A stretch of 64,000 bases of DNA from Viridibacillus soli (GTDB lineage Bacteria; Bacillota; Bacilli; Bacillales_A; Planococcaceae). The notes beneath the pieces were generated by a model. That model searched no databases. It was not told where the DNA came from and saw nothing but the letters and a program-made list of their open reading frames with translations. Both the position numbers and the translations under genes were made by a program. Position 1 is the first letter of the stretch, and each line of letters starts with the position of its first letter. The stretch spans positions 124,001-188,000 of the forward strand of contig NZ_JAEOAH010000005.1 in the NCBI RefSeq assembly GCF_016612995.1, in the 5' to 3' direction. Below, one piece after another: positions 28,280-38,500 of the stretch.

Positions 28280-28316
28280 ATTATTTATACTATCGGCAAA
28301 AATGACAAAAAATCTA
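28280..28316 (-). promoter_or_regulatory. Overlapping sigma-D-like and sigma-A-like promoters before rnhB-ylqGH
   Basis: Minus strand: TAGA (28313-28316), 15 bp, GCCGATAG (28290-28297), against the sigma-D consensus TAAA-N15-GCCGATAT. A sigma-A alternative in the same DNA is TTGTCA (28303-28308), 17 bp, AATAAT (28280-28285). Either would give a leader of about 20 nt. The site lies directly after the rbgA terminator. Confidence 0.45.
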
Positions 28317-28351
28317 GAAAAAAACCTTTTTCACCATATGGTAAAAAAGGT
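28317..28351 (-). terminator. Rho-independent terminator of rbgA
   Basis: Arms ACCTTTTTTACC and GGTGAAAAAGGT, nearly complementary, with a short loop, followed by seven T on the minus strand. It lies 7 nt after the rbgA stop. Confidence 0.8.
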
Positions 28352-28357
28352 CGATTT

Positions 28358-29218
28358 TTATTCTTCGATTTGATCTTCTACAAAGTCGAATGTTAACTTT
28401 CCTAATTGCTGATTACGAATATCTCGTACAATTAATTCGGCTACTTGATCGTAATCAATTTCACCGCCGGATGCGAATACTCTTCGTAGTTGACCAATAT
28501 GGTTGTATGTTTCTACGAGATCTTCACTAACTTCCGTAATTTTATAACGCTCTTCCATACGGCCTTTATAATGTTTACTCAAGAAATTTAAACCATACAC
28601 AGCAAGATCATCCATATTCATAATGGTATCTTTTATAGCACCTGTTAACGCCAGCTTATAACCTACTTCTTGATCTTCAAATTTCGGCCATAGTATCCCT
28701 GGTGTATCTAGTAATTCTAGCTCTTTACCAAATTTAATCCACTGTTGAGATTTTGTTACACCTGGCATATTACCTGTTTTAGCAAGGTTCTTTTTGGCAA
28801 GTCGATTGATCAATGTTGATTTCCCAACATTGGGTATACCGACAATCATCGCGCGAATCGCACGGGGTTTCATACCTCTTGAGCTCATACGCGCCCATTT
28901 ATCGGCTAATAACTCTTGCGCAGCTTTAGTTACTTTGTTAAGGCCAACACCATCTAATGAATTAATTGATACAGCACGATGCCCCTGCGCTTCAAAATAA
29001 GCAATCCATTTACGTGTTTGTGATTCGTCCGCCATATCCGCTTTGTTTAAAATAAGCAGACGCGTTTTTTGATGAATCACTTCATCTAACATTGGATTTC
29101 TTGAGGATAGCGGTAAGCGCGAATCAATTAATTCAAAAATAATATCCACCAATTTCAGTTTTTCGGTTACTTGACGACGAGCTTTCGCCATATGTCCCGG
29201 AAACCATTGAATGGTCAT
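28358..29218 (-). CDS. rbgA: RbgA (YlqF), ribosome biogenesis GTPase
   Basis: Circularly permuted GTPase needed for late assembly of the 50S subunit. The motif order is permuted: 'LLILNKADM' (G4, near 58) comes before '[15 protein letters not shown]' (G1, near 125) and '[13 protein letters not shown]' (G3, near 170). It begins [17 protein letters not shown], like B. subtilis YlqF. An in-frame GTG nine bases upstream is part of the Shine-Dalgarno AGGAGTG, so the ATG at 29218 (286 residues) is used. It lies 18 nt after lepB. Confidence 0.96.
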   Translation of the reverse strand: MTIQWFPGHMAKARRQVTEKLKLVDIIFELIDSRLPLSSRNPMLDEVIHQKTRLLILNKADMADESQTRKWIAYFEAQGHRAVSINSLDGVGLNKVTKAAQELLADKWARMSSRGMKPRAIRAMIVGIPNVGKSTLINRLAKKNLAKTGNMPGVTKSQQWIKFGKELELLDTPGILWPKFEDQEVGYKLALTGAIKDTIMNMDDLAVYGLNFLSKHYKGRMEERYKITEVSEDLVETYNHIGQLRRVFASGGEIDYDQVAELIVRDIRNQQLGKLTFDFVEDQIEE

Positions 29219-29236
29219 ACATTTCACTCCTGTTCG

Positions 29237-29800
29237 TTATTTCACGGTACCTATTTGATCAAAAGGCCAAAAAATAATATTTGTTTTACCGATAATTTCA
29301 TCTACTGACACAATACCGATAAGACGGCTATCTTTACTAAACCGACGATTATCACCCATTACAAAAACGTGACCATCTGGAATTACATCTAGTTGTTCAA
29401 TATCTGAAAGAGTAAAGTCTTCCGTTAATGTACCTTCATCGTTAAGCTCATCTTTATATTTTTGTAAATATGGCTCAGCAATTGCTTTGCCGTTAATATA
29501 AAGCTGATCGTTTTTATATTCTAGATGATCTCCTGGTAAACCAATAATACGTTTAATATAATCTTTTTTCTCTGGTGCGTGGAATACAACTATATCAAAA
29601 CGGTGCAAGTCCCCGATTTTATAGCCAATTTTATTAACAATCATACGGTCGCCATTTTCAAGGGTTGGCATCATAGACTGACCATCTACTACAATTGGTG
29701 TGAATAAAAAATAACGAATAATTGCAGCTAATGCAAAGGCAATGACTAATGCCTTTGTCCATTCCCATAACTCATTTTTCTCTTTTTTTGTCTTTTCCAT
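29237..29800 (-). CDS. lepB: Signal peptidase I
   Basis: Membrane-bound peptidase that removes signal peptides from Sec and Tat substrates. One N-terminal membrane helix covers about residues 13-31. The catalytic Ser is in 'GQSMMPTL' (near 42) and the general base Lys in 'KRIIGLPGD' (near 82). The box E 'MGDNRRFSKDSR' lies near 148. The 187 residues match the sipS/sipT class of Bacillus. It is transcribed after the rplS terminator. Confidence 0.94.
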   Translation of the reverse strand: MEKTKKEKNELWEWTKALVIAFALAAIIRYFLFTPIVVDGQSMMPTLENGDRMIVNKIGYKIGDLHRFDIVVFHAPEKKDYIKRIIGLPGDHLEYKNDQLYINGKAIAEPYLQKYKDELNDEGTLTEDFTLSDIEQLDVIPDGHVFVMGDNRRFSKDSRLIGIVSVDEIIGKTNIIFWPFDQIGTVK

Positions 29801-29860
29801 TATTGATGTCCCCCTTGACTATTCTATTCTTATTGTACAAGGATTTATCATTTCAAGCAA

Positions 29861-29895
29861 AAAGAAAGAGAGCTTGTAAACAAGCTCTCTTTTCG
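29861..29895 (-). terminator. Rho-independent terminator of rplS
   Basis: Perfect 9-bp arms GAGAGCTTG and CAAGCTCTC with a 4-nt loop, followed by TTTCTTTTT on the minus strand. It lies 15 nt after the rplS stop. Confidence 0.9.
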
Positions 29896-29909
29896 GCAAA
29901 AAAAATGTA

Positions 29910-30254
29910 TTATCGAATTTCTTTAATACGAGCCGCTTTACCGCGTAGGTTACGTAGGTAGTATAATTTAGCGCGACGAACTTTACCGCGACGTACTACT
30001 TGTAAGTTAGCGATTTTTGGAGTGTTAACTGGGAATGTACGCTCAACACCAACGCCGTAAGAAATTTTACGAACCGTGAAAGTTTCGCTAATACCGCCAC
30101 CACGACGTTTAATAACTACTCCTTCGTATACTTGGATACGTTCGCGAGTTCCTTCGACTACTTTAACGTCGATACGTACAGTATCTCCAGCGCGGAACGC
30201 AGGAATGTCTGTGCGAAGTTGTTCTTTAGTGATTTCTGTAATGATATTTGACAT
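29910..30254 (-). CDS. rplS: Ribosomal protein bL19
   Basis: Large-subunit protein at the 30S-50S interface. The 114 residues include '[20 protein letters not shown]' in parts, '[20 protein letters not shown]' and the basic C-terminus '[20 protein letters not shown]'. All are typical. It has its own promoter and leader downstream of trmD. Shine-Dalgarno AAGGAGAG. Confidence 0.98.
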   Translation of the reverse strand: MSNIITEITKEQLRTDIPAFRAGDTVRIDVKVVEGTRERIQVYEGVVIKRRGGGISETFTVRKISYGVGVERTFPVNTPKIANLQVVRRGKVRRAKLYYLRNLRGKAARIKEIR

Positions 30255-30257
30255 TAT

Positions 30258-30341
30258 TTTCTCTCCTTAGACAGATGCTCTTGTAACTCTTCTTTATGAT
30301 ACAGCGGAACACCGTAATTCGACACTTCTCATAGAAATGCT
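30258..30341 (-). ncRNA. Probable L19 leader in the rplS 5' UTR
   Basis: The rplS leader of about 85 nt can form a 7-bp hairpin (CATTTCT / AGAAGTG) near its start and a second small hairpin around TTACGG / CCGCTGT. B. subtilis and other Firmicutes carry an L19 leader element (Rfam class) at this exact place, thought to mediate autoregulation by L19. I assign it by position and folding potential only. Confidence 0.5.
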
Positions 30342-30347
30342 CTTTAG

Positions 30348-30376
30348 ATTTTAACACACACAGTAGTATTTCACAA
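30348..30376 (-). promoter_or_regulatory. Candidate sigma-A promoter of rplS
   Basis: TTGTGA (30371-30376) and TAAAAT (30348-30353) with 17-bp spacing on the minus strand, immediately after the trmD stop. It allows L19 to be made independently of the rpsP operon. Confidence 0.6.
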
Positions 30377-30379
30377 CTA

Positions 30380-31114
30380 TTACTTATCCAACTTTAATAA
30401 GTCTAGGTATTTTTGTTGCGCTGGATTTAACTCTATTTTATCAAATAAATCCGGGCGTCTTTCAAACGTTCTTTTTAAAGATTGCTGTTCACGCCATTCA
30501 TCAATTTTCGCATGATTTCCAGATAGTAATACGTCTGGTACTTTCATGCCACGAAAATCTGATGGACGTGTGTAATGTGGATGCTCCAATAAACCTGTTG
30601 AAAAAGAATCTAAGACTGGTGAATCGTCATTGCCTAAAACACCTGGTAACAAGCGTACGACGCTATCAATAACCGTCATAGCGCCAAGCTCACCACCCGT
30701 TAAAACATAGTCCCCAATTGAAATTTCATCCGTTACAAGATGCTGGCGAATGCGTTCATCATACCCTTCATAATGACCGCAAAGGAAGATCAAATCTTCC
30801 TCTTGCGCTAATTCCTCTGCCTTCGCTTGTGTATAGCGTTCTCCTTGAGGACACATCAAAATGATACGTGGCTTTTTGCCTTCACCTACAAGTGCTTCTA
30901 CGGCATTAAAAAGGGGCTCTGGCTTTAATACCATACCAGCACCACCACCGTATGGATAATCATCCACTTGATTGTGCTTGTTGATCGAGTATTCGCGGAA
31001 ATCCGTCACACCCATCGCAACTGCTCCTTTTTCCTGAGCCTTCTTTAAAATAGAAGACCCAAACACACCTTCAAACATACTCGGGAACAAAGATAATACA
31101 TGGATATTCATCAT
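30380..31114 (-). CDS. trmD: TrmD, tRNA (guanine37-N1)-methyltransferase
   Basis: SPOUT-class enzyme that uses S-adenosylmethionine to make m1G37 and so prevents frameshifts. The trefoil-knot segments '[12 protein letters not shown]' (near 112) and '[30 protein letters not shown]' (in parts, 132-160) are diagnostic. 'YPYGGGAGM' is near residue 54. The 244 residues fit. The start overlaps the rimM stop, and a second ATG three bases later is possible. Confidence 0.97.
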   Translation of the reverse strand: MMNIHVLSLFPSMFEGVFGSSILKKAQEKGAVAMGVTDFREYSINKHNQVDDYPYGGGAGMVLKPEPLFNAVEALVGEGKKPRIILMCPQGERYTQAKAEELAQEEDLIFLCGHYEGYDERIRQHLVTDEISIGDYVLTGGELGAMTVIDSVVRLLPGVLGNDDSPVLDSFSTGLLEHPHYTRPSDFRGMKVPDVLLSGNHAKIDEWREQQSLKRTFERRPDLFDKIELNPAQQKYLDLLKLDK

Positions 31115-31626
31115 GATAATAAGCCATCCATGACATGAATGATAATTTTCTTCCCATCAATGTCGATTTCTTTAATAACATCATCAATTACCGGGATGTG
31201 CTGATCCTTACCGTTGACACCTTTTAGTGTCCAGACATCATTAGCACCCGTTTCAAAGATTTCTTTTACTTGGCCAATTTCATTACCTTCTTCATCAAAG
31301 ACATTACAGCCAATGATTTCGTGGTAATAGTATTCATCTTCTTCTAATTCGCTCAGCTGTTTTTCAGATACTTTTAAAATACCATCACGAAATTCTTCTA
31401 CATCATTAATATTAGGATACCCTTCAAATGATAGTAAGATAAAGTTTTTATGTGGACGAGCCGTAGCAATTGTTAAGCGAAGTGGTTTTTTTGAATCCTT
31501 TTTAAAAAGAGCAATTTGTTCACCCACCACATAGCGTTCTTCAGGAAAATCCGTTTGCGAGATGACACGCACCTCGCCTCTTATACCATGTGTATTGACG
31601 ATTTTGCCAACGTTATACCATTCCAT
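31111..31626 (-). CDS. rimM: RimM, 16S rRNA processing protein
   Basis: Assembly factor for the 30S head that binds uS19. The N-terminal RimM barrel (about residues 5-85, '[16 protein letters not shown]') is followed by a PRC-barrel domain (about 95-170, '[18 protein letters not shown]'). The 171 residues match. It lies after the khpA gene and a candidate attenuating terminator, and overlaps trmD. Confidence 0.96.
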   Translation of the reverse strand: MEWYNVGKIVNTHGIRGEVRVISQTDFPEERYVVGEQIALFKKDSKKPLRLTIATARPHKNFILLSFEGYPNINDVEEFRDGILKVSEKQLSELEEDEYYYHEIIGCNVFDEEGNEIGQVKEIFETGANDVWTLKGVNGKDQHIPVIDDVIKEIDIDGKKIIIHVMDGLLS

Positions 31627-31700
31627 CTAAATCACCTCTTTTGAAATATATGAACCATCCTTATTGCATTTTGCTATAAGATGAATTTACTTTTAATCGT

Positions 31701-31738
31701 AACAAAAAAGGAAGGAACAAAAGCTCCCTCCTTTTTGA
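31701..31738 (-). terminator. Terminator or attenuator between khpA and rimM
   Basis: Arms AAAGGAGGGA (31725-31734) and TTCCTTCCTTT (31707-31717) with one G-U pair, followed by TTTG. It lies immediately after the khpA stop, within the rpsP-trmD group, so partial read-through is likely. Confidence 0.65.
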
Positions 31739-31972
31739 CTAATCTAGAATATCGACATATGTCTTCTTCTTATGATGACTGCCTGCTGCTGAATAAACAA
31801 TTGTACGCATTGCCTTTGCAACACGTCCCTGTTTACCAATTACTTTCCCCATATCATTGGGGTGAACAGAAAGCTTATATACAATTCGATTCGCAAACTC
31901 GTCGGTTGTAATATGAACTTCTTCTGGATAATCGACTAAAGGTTTAACGATTGTTTCAATCAGCTGCTTCAT
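31739..31972 (-). CDS. khpA: KhpA (YlqC), KH-domain RNA-binding protein
   Basis: A 77-residue single KH domain with the GxxG loop in 'GKVIGKQGRVAKAM' (near 42-55). KhpA pairs with KhpB in Firmicutes and binds many RNAs; in streptococci it affects cell elongation. The gene always follows rpsP in this group, here by 14 nt. Confidence 0.95.
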   Translation of the reverse strand: MKQLIETIVKPLVDYPEEVHITTDEFANRIVYKLSVHPNDMGKVIGKQGRVAKAMRTIVYSAAGSHHKKKTYVDILD

Positions 31973-31986
31973 GCTGTCACCCCCGA

Positions 31987-32259
31987 TTATTTACTGATTT
32001 TTGAGTTATGGAATTTTTCCATAATGCCTTGTGCTGAGAACAAGTTACGTACAGTATCAGATGGTTTTGCACCATTGCCTAACCAAGCTAATGCTTTTTC
32101 TTCATCAATTTTAACTTCTTCTGGAGTAGTTAAAGGATTGAATGTACCAATTGTTTCAATTGAGCGACCGTCGCGTGGTGCGCGAGCGTCTGCTACTACA
32201 ATACGATAGAAAGGAGCCTTTTTTGCCCCGATACGTTTTAAACGAATTTTTACTGCCAT
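31987..32259 (-). CDS. rpsP: Ribosomal protein bS16
   Basis: Small-subunit assembly protein. It starts [19 protein letters not shown], the standard bS16 beginning, and has '[15 protein letters not shown]' near 26. The ATG at 32259 (90 residues) lies 11 nt after GGAGGTG. An in-frame GTG twelve bases upstream is part of that site. It leads the rpsP-khpA-rimM-trmD group. Confidence 0.97.
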   Translation of the reverse strand: MAVKIRLKRIGAKKAPFYRIVVADARAPRDGRSIETIGTFNPLTTPEEVKIDEEKALAWLGNGAKPSDTVRNLFSAQGIMEKFHNSKISK

Positions 32260-32297
32260 TTTTAATTGCACCTCCGAATAGTTTCACACAAGATAGT

Positions 32298-32326
32298 ATG
32301 ATAGCAAGCTTTGGATTGTTTGTAAA
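32298..32326 (-). promoter_or_regulatory. Candidate sigma-A promoter of rpsP
   Basis: TTTACA (32321-32326) and TATCAT (32298-32303) with 17-bp spacing on the minus strand, in the ffh-rpsP gap. Confidence 0.55.
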
Positions 32327-32366
32327 GTGTTTTTTCTTAACACACTAATTTTTCGGTTTTAAAAAA

Positions 32367-33722
32367 TTATTTAAACAGTGAATCCAAACCAGGAAGTTTC
32401 ATCTTTTTCTTCCCTTTTTGCGTCATACCGGTCATTTGTTTCATCATTTTCTTCATATCTTCGAATTGTTTTAAAAGTCGATTTATTTCTTGAATAGAAC
32501 AGCCCGATCCTTTTGCAATTCTTTTTTTGCGACTCGAGTTGATGATTTCTGGAGTCGTTTTTTCAGCTGGCGTCATAGAGAGAATAATTGCCTCTATATG
32601 TCCAATTGACTTATCGTCAATTTTCGCATTTTCTAAGCCTTTAATTTTATTGGCACCTGGAAGCATTTTCAAAATTTCATCCAGTGGACCCATTTTCTTC
32701 ACTTGACTCATTTGATCAAGGAAATCGTCGAAAGTAAAACTCTGCGTTCTGAACTTTTCTTCCATCTCTTTCGCTTTCTCTTCATCAACGTTAGCTTGCG
32801 CTTTCTCGATTAGGGACATCATGTCACCCATACCTAGAATACGTGAAGCCATACGTTCTGGGTGGAAAGGCTCTAATGCATCCATTTTCTCGCCCATACC
32901 TACAAATTTAATCGGCTTTTGCGTAACTGAACGGATAGACAATGCCGCACCACCACGTGTATCGCCATCTAATTTCGTTAAGACGACACCCGTAATACCT
33001 ACTGCTTCATTAAAGCTATCTGCTACATTGACCGCATCTTGACCAGTCATTGAATCGACAACTAAGAAGACTTCATCTGGCTCTTTTAATGCTCGAATAT
33101 CTTTCAATTCTTGCATCAAGTTTTCGTCAATATGAAGACGACCTGCTGTATCGATTAAAACGACATCATGGTGCTCCTCTTTGGCATGTTCAAGCGCTTG
33201 GCGTACAATCTCCACAGGGGATACTTCCGTGCCAAGTGCAAATACTGGTAAAGTTAGCTGATTACCTAAAGTTTGTAATTGCTTAATCGCTGCTGGACGA
33301 TAAACGTCAGCTGCTACAAGTAACGGTTTACGATTGTATTTTTTACGTAAAAGATTTGCTAATTTACCTGTAGTTGTTGTTTTACCAGCACCTTGTAAAC
33401 CGACCATTAAAATAACTGTTGGTGGTTTTTGTGCGAATTTAATCGGGCTTTGTTCGCCACCCATTAAATCTGTCAGTTCATCTTTTACAATTTTGATGAC
33501 TTGTTGGCCAGGTGTTAAACTTTTCATGACGTCTTGGCCGATTGCTCGTTCACTGACGCGCTTAATAAAAGTTTTTACAACTTTTAAGTTAACATCTGCT
33601 TCAATTAGGGCAAATCGAACTTCACGCATCATTTCTTTAACGTCTTGTTCCGTCACTTTCCCTTTGCCTTTAATCTTCGAAATCGTACCTTGGAGTCGCT
33701 CCGCTAACCCTTCAAATGCCAT
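32367..33722 (-). CDS. ffh: Ffh, signal recognition particle protein
   Basis: SRP54 homologue that binds 4.5S/scRNA and signal sequences. The N domain covers about residues 1-90. The G domain shows 'GLQGAGKTTTTGKLA' (near 106), 'LIDTAGR' (near 189) and 'TKLDGDTRGGAALS' (near 246). The Met-rich M domain ends at about 451 ('MKKMMKQMTGM', 'GKKKMKLPGL') and contains the RNA-binding segment 'RIAKGSGCSIQEINRLLKQF'. It follows ylxM by 12 nt. Confidence 0.98.
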   Translation of the reverse strand: MAFEGLAERLQGTISKIKGKGKVTEQDVKEMMREVRFALIEADVNLKVVKTFIKRVSERAIGQDVMKSLTPGQQVIKIVKDELTDLMGGEQSPIKFAQKPPTVILMVGLQGAGKTTTTGKLANLLRKKYNRKPLLVAADVYRPAAIKQLQTLGNQLTLPVFALGTEVSPVEIVRQALEHAKEEHHDVVLIDTAGRLHIDENLMQELKDIRALKEPDEVFLVVDSMTGQDAVNVADSFNEAVGITGVVLTKLDGDTRGGAALSIRSVTQKPIKFVGMGEKMDALEPFHPERMASRILGMGDMMSLIEKAQANVDEEKAKEMEEKFRTQSFTFDDFLDQMSQVKKMGPLDEILKMLPGANKIKGLENAKIDDKSIGHIEAIILSMTPAEKTTPEIINSSRKKRIAKGSGCSIQEINRLLKQFEDMKKMMKQMTGMTQKGKKKMKLPGLDSLFK

Positions 33723-33734
33723 GCATACCGCCTC

Positions 33735-34070
33735 CTAATCCCATTGCTTTAACTGCTCAATAAGCTCTAGTTGCACAGTTTGTGAAGCATTATTGTCAGT
33801 AATTGTTTTTGATAGCTCTGCAATTATTTGTTGTCTGTTTTGAAATTTCTCGAATAATTGAAGTTTGTCTTCATATTCTTCAAGCATTGCTTCTGTTCTA
33901 CGAATATTATCGTAAACCGCTTGACGAGACACTCCGTACGCCTCTGCAATTTCACCTAGTGAGTGATCATCTAAATAATAAAGCTGCATATAACTACGCT
34001 GTTTGTCAGTCAATAATGCTTGATAAAAGTCGAAGAGAAAGTTCATGCGTGTCGTTTTTTCAAGTAGCAT
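33735..34070 (-). CDS. ylxM: YlxM, SRP-associated helix-turn-helix protein
   Basis: UPF0122 family. In streptococci YlxM modulates SRP GTPase activity. The 111-residue form starts [20 protein letters not shown], close to the B. subtilis protein. The sigma-70 region 4-like HTH is '[20 protein letters not shown]' (near 40-60). Upstream in-frame codons to 34136 are open but have no Shine-Dalgarno, while GGGGAGAGG precedes the ATG at 34070. It lies directly upstream of ffh. Confidence 0.92.
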   Translation of the reverse strand: MLLEKTTRMNFLFDFYQALLTDKQRSYMQLYYLDDHSLGEIAEAYGVSRQAVYDNIRRTEAMLEEYEDKLQLFEKFQNRQQIIAELSKTITDNNASQTVQLELIEQLKQWD

Positions 34071-34190
34071 AAGAAACCTCTCCCCTATTTTGCACATTCT
34101 TTTAATATCATAAAGGAATACAATGTTTTCTGTCAAGTAAAACTACTTGTCTAAATATGATTAATCCCTTTTATAACAACAAATACGAAG

Positions 34191-34236
34191 AGGCGAAAAA
34201 TGCATAGCTCATAAGAAAGTTATGCATCTTCCGCCT
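34191..34236 (-). terminator. Terminator after ftsY
   Basis: Arms AGGCGGAAGATGCATA and TATGCATTTTTCGCCT pair over 16 bp with two G-U pairs around a 14-nt loop. The T tract is poor (CTTCGTATTT). It lies 7 nt after the ftsY stop. Confidence 0.65.
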
Positions 34237-34242
34237 ACCTAA

Positions 34243-35508
34243 TTATTGTTCTTTTGTTTCTTCTTCTGCTAACTGTTGATCAAGTGCATCGGCAAATAAA
34301 CCATATACATAGCGCTCTGTATCGAACGGTTGTAAATCATCCATTTTCTCACCAAGACCAACAAATTTCACTGGAATGTGTAATTTATTACGAATAGCAA
34401 GCACAATACCACCTTTTGCAGTACCATCTAGTTTTGTTAACACAATCCCTGTAACATTTGTTGCTTCTTTGAAAGTTTGTGCTTGTACAAGCGCATTCTG
34501 ACCAGTTGTAGCATCTAAAGCTAATAAAACTTCGTGAGGGGCATTCGGAATTTCCCGGGAAATTACACGATGTACCTTCTCCAATTCATTCATTAGATTT
34601 ACTTTGTTTTGCAGACGACCTGCAGTATCACAAATCAAAATATCTGCACCACGTTTTTTTGCTGCACGGATAGCATCATACATAACAGCAGCTGGATCAG
34701 ATCCTTCTGCTTGCTTTATAACATCCACACCGACGCGGTCTCCCCAAACTTGAAGTTGATCAATAGCACCTGCACGGAATGTATCACCCGCTGCAAGTAA
34801 TACGGATTTCCCTTCTTGCTTTAGACGATGAGCCAATTTCCCAATTGTCGTAGTTTTACCGACTCCGTTAACTCCTACAAAAAGAATAACTGTTAATTCA
34901 CCATCTTGGATATTCAATTCTATTGATTCTTCATCACTTGATTCGTAGATTTCAACAAGCTTTTCAGAAATAACAGATTGGATACCGCTCGTGTCTTTAA
35001 TATTTTGACGTTGCACTTCATAGCGTAATTTATCCATTAGCTCCATCACAGTTTCAAAGCCAACGTCTGCTTGTAATAACAAGTCTTCTAACTCTTCAAA
35101 AAAATCTTCGTCCACAGTGCGGTAGCGTGCTACTAAATCATTTACTTTTGACGTAAACGAGTCACGTGTTTTCTCCAAGCCTGCTTTGAATTTTTCTGTA
35201 ATTGATAATGCCGAGAAACCCCATTTTGATTTTTTCTCTTCGACTATTTCTTCTACTTCTACAAGTTCAGTAGTCGATCCTACTGCCACTACTTCTTCAG
35301 GTTGAGTCTCTTCTACTTGCTGTGCTTGCTCAGTTGTTGCAGGGACTGCCACTACTTCTGAAATAGTTTCTTGAACAACCACTTCCTCTTGCGGTACTTC
35401 TAGCGCAAGGTTAGCTTGCTCTTCATCGTTTGTTTCTAGTTGTTGTACTTCAAGTTCTTCAGGCTTCGCACCCATTAATTTTTCTTTCATACGCTTTAAA
35501 AAGCTCAT
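34243..35508 (-). CDS. ftsY: FtsY, SRP receptor
   Basis: Membrane-associated SRP receptor GTPase. An acidic Glu/Val-rich A domain of about 100 residues precedes the N domain (about 105-195). The G domain has '[15 protein letters not shown]' (near 212), '[10 protein letters not shown]' (near 293) and '[14 protein letters not shown]' (near 355). The 421 residues are longer than B. subtilis FtsY, mainly through the A domain. It lies 2 nt after smc, in the usual rnc-smc-ftsY order. Confidence 0.97.
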   Translation of the reverse strand: MSFLKRMKEKLMGAKPEELEVQQLETNDEEQANLALEVPQEEVVVQETISEVVAVPATTEQAQQVEETQPEEVVAVGSTTELVEVEEIVEEKKSKWGFSALSITEKFKAGLEKTRDSFTSKVNDLVARYRTVDEDFFEELEDLLLQADVGFETVMELMDKLRYEVQRQNIKDTSGIQSVISEKLVEIYESSDEESIELNIQDGELTVILFVGVNGVGKTTTIGKLAHRLKQEGKSVLLAAGDTFRAGAIDQLQVWGDRVGVDVIKQAEGSDPAAVMYDAIRAAKKRGADILICDTAGRLQNKVNLMNELEKVHRVISREIPNAPHEVLLALDATTGQNALVQAQTFKEATNVTGIVLTKLDGTAKGGIVLAIRNKLHIPVKFVGLGEKMDDLQPFDTERYVYGLFADALDQQLAEEETKEQ

Positions 35509-35510
35509 TG

Positions 35511-38500
35511 TTATTCGCTCCTTTGTCCTACAAGAACGGGTTCTTCCTGTTCTAATTTTACGGATACTAGTTTCGATACGCCCGATTCTTGCATCGTAAT
35601 ACCGTACAATACGTCTGCACCTTCCATTGTACCTTTGCGATGCGTGATGACGATGAATTGTGACTCTTGGCTAAACTTTTTCAAATACTGACTATAGCGA
35701 GTCACATTCGATTCGTCAAGAGCGGCTTCAACTTCATCTAGTATACAGAATGGTACAGGGCGCGTTTTTAAAATAGCAAAGAGTAATGCAATCGCAGTTA
35801 ATGCACGTTCGCCGCCAGACAGTAAGCTTAAATTTTGCAATTTCTTACCTGGAGGTTGCGCGACAATATCAATTCCTGTTTCAAGTAAATTATCCTGTTC
35901 TAATAGTTGCAAATCTGCATGTCCACCACCAAATAACTCACGGAAGACAACTTGGAAGTGATCACGAATTTTGAAGAATGTTTCGCTAAAGCGGGCCGTC
36001 ATTTCTTCATCCATTTCACGAATAGCTTCATGTAATGTTTCTTTCGCTTCCATTAGGTCCGATCTTTGCTCCGTCAAGAACGTATGCCGCTCTGAAACGG
36101 TTTCGAATTCTTCAATTGCGTTTAAGTTAACTGGACCTAGCTCTGCAATGGATTGCTTTAATAGTTTTACTTTTTTTCTGGATATTTCAACATCTACATC
36201 AGCATTTACTTCTCGTTCGGCTTCTTCAAAAGAGAGCTCATAGTCTTCAGATAATTGCTCAAGTAAAGCTGTTTTTCCGAATTCCATTTGTGACAGTTTC
36301 ACATCAAAATTACGTAAACCATCAAGTAAACCTTTATGCACACGTTGCAATTCCTTCAGTTCAACTTCGCAGCTATCTAAGGTAACTTGCAGCGTCGTTC
36401 TTTGTTCTTTACTCGTAGCAATTGTCGTGACGAGCTCTTCTTTTTGCTGTTGCCACGATGTAATACTTGCTATGATTTCTTCATCGGATGGTCCATTTTG
36501 ACTTTCGTCATTCGTTAACCATTGGATTTCTTGTGTGATGTTGTTAACTTCTGAATGTGCCTTGTTATACTGCACCGTTACGTCTTCAGAAGCTTGCTTT
36601 AATTGCGATACTTGCTCTTGAATTACGGCAAGCTCTGAGCGCTTTTCAGCATATTGTTCTTTCAATGCATCATGAGCTGTCTCACTCTGTACTTTAAGTA
36701 CGTTTAACTGCTCAATTGTCGCATTGATCTCAGCGAGTTCTGCTGTTAATTCTTGCATACGCTTTTTAGCTGCAATTTGACGTTCCTGTAAGTTTGAAGA
36801 ACGACCTGTTGCATCTTCTTGCTCTGTCGCTACTAAAGTAACACGCAAAGCAAGTCTTTTTGTCGTTGCTTCTAGCTCTCGGAAATGTCCGCTCAATTCA
36901 AATTCTTCGTTACGTAACATTTCACCTTGCTGACGTAAGTTTTCTAACGTAACTGTTTGAGTCGCAACAAATGTTTTTTGCTCTGCAACGACCTTTTCAG
37001 CTTGTTCAATTGTTGTTTGCAGTTGGGCAAGCTGGCCTGTTAATGCTTCTAGCTCTGCTTTTCGGCTAAATAGAGAAGTCTGTTGTTTTGCAGAACCACC
37101 TGTTAGTGATCCACCTGTATTCACAACGTCGCCATCGAGTGTTACGACACGGTAGCGATAATTGCATGATTTTGCGATTTGTGTTGCACCTTGTAAATCT
37201 TTTGCTACTAACACATTACCTAATAAGTTTTCCGCAATTGTTTGGAAAGCTGTATCAAATGTGGCTAATTCATCTGCTGTGTTAATAAATGATGGATGCG
37301 ATGCTGCTGCTCCAAGTGAGTTAAGAGATACTTTGCGGGACTTCATGACATTTTTAGGTAAAAACGTTGCACGACCCGCCCGTTTTTCTTTTAACCATGC
37401 AATTGCTTTTTGAGCGTCTTGCTGTGTCTCGGTTACAATATGCTGCGATGCTGCACCTAAGGCCGTTTCAAGTGCTTTTGTATTTTCACCACTTACTTGA
37501 ATTAACTCTGCAACTGCCCCGTGAATACCTGATAGCTTATTACTCTCTCTAGCGATTAAAATTTCTTTTACGCCGTGGAAAAAGCCTGAAAAGTCTGCTT
37601 CAAGCTCTGCTAAAGTTTCTTTACGGGACTTTAATTGTTGTAAATGTTGATAGCCTTTGAAGAGCATATCTTGTTTACTTTCAAATTGTTTCGATGCATC
37701 CGTTAATTCCAGTTGACATGCTGAATACGCAGCTAGCTTTGATTCAAGCTGTTCTTGGACAATACGTAGTTTACTTTCAACCGCTCGCTGCTCCTTCGTT
37801 AACTGCTCTAATTCCTCTGCCATTTCTGACGATTGGTTAGTCATTTTAAACGAAGCTTGCTCTTGTTGTTCAAGCTGTTGCGTTATATGTTTGTATTCAT
37901 TTTTAACGGTCGCTTGCTCATTGAGCCGATCGATATATGTGTTTTTCCAATCTTCGATATCATTTTCAATATCAGTTGTAGAACGATTCAAGTTATCTTC
38001 AAGCTGTTTAACACTTTTTTTCAATTGTTGGAAGGCGGTTTGTCGCTCCGTTAATTGCTCTTGTTTATCTACCTGTTGTGCATACCACTCTTGCTCCACG
38101 ATTTGCGCTTTTTCAAGTGACTGCTGTAATTTTTCTAATTGTGCACTAGCATTGTGGCGCTTTTCAGCCATTAATACTTTACGGCCTTCCCAGCGCTCTG
38201 CTTCAGAACTGGCTTCTACAAGTTGGTGTTGAGCTTGATCTAGCAAACTATCTAGCGCTGTTATTTGTTTACGAATTGTAGCTACTTGCTTTTCTTTATT
38301 TTCCATGTTGTTTGTATGCTCTTGCTCAGTCACTGTAAATTGCTTTTTCTCATCAACAATCGTTGCAAGGGATTGTTGCAATAAATGTAAATCATGGACA
38401 ATAACAGCTATATCAATATCCTTTAACTCTTTGGACATCTTTAAATAGTCCGCAGCAGCAGACGCTTGTATCTGCAACGGTTCGATACGAGTGTCTAATT

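Noticed and set aside
31681-31911. 76-codon plus-strand frame opposite khpA
   Set aside because: It lies antisense to a well-supported gene and has no protein features.
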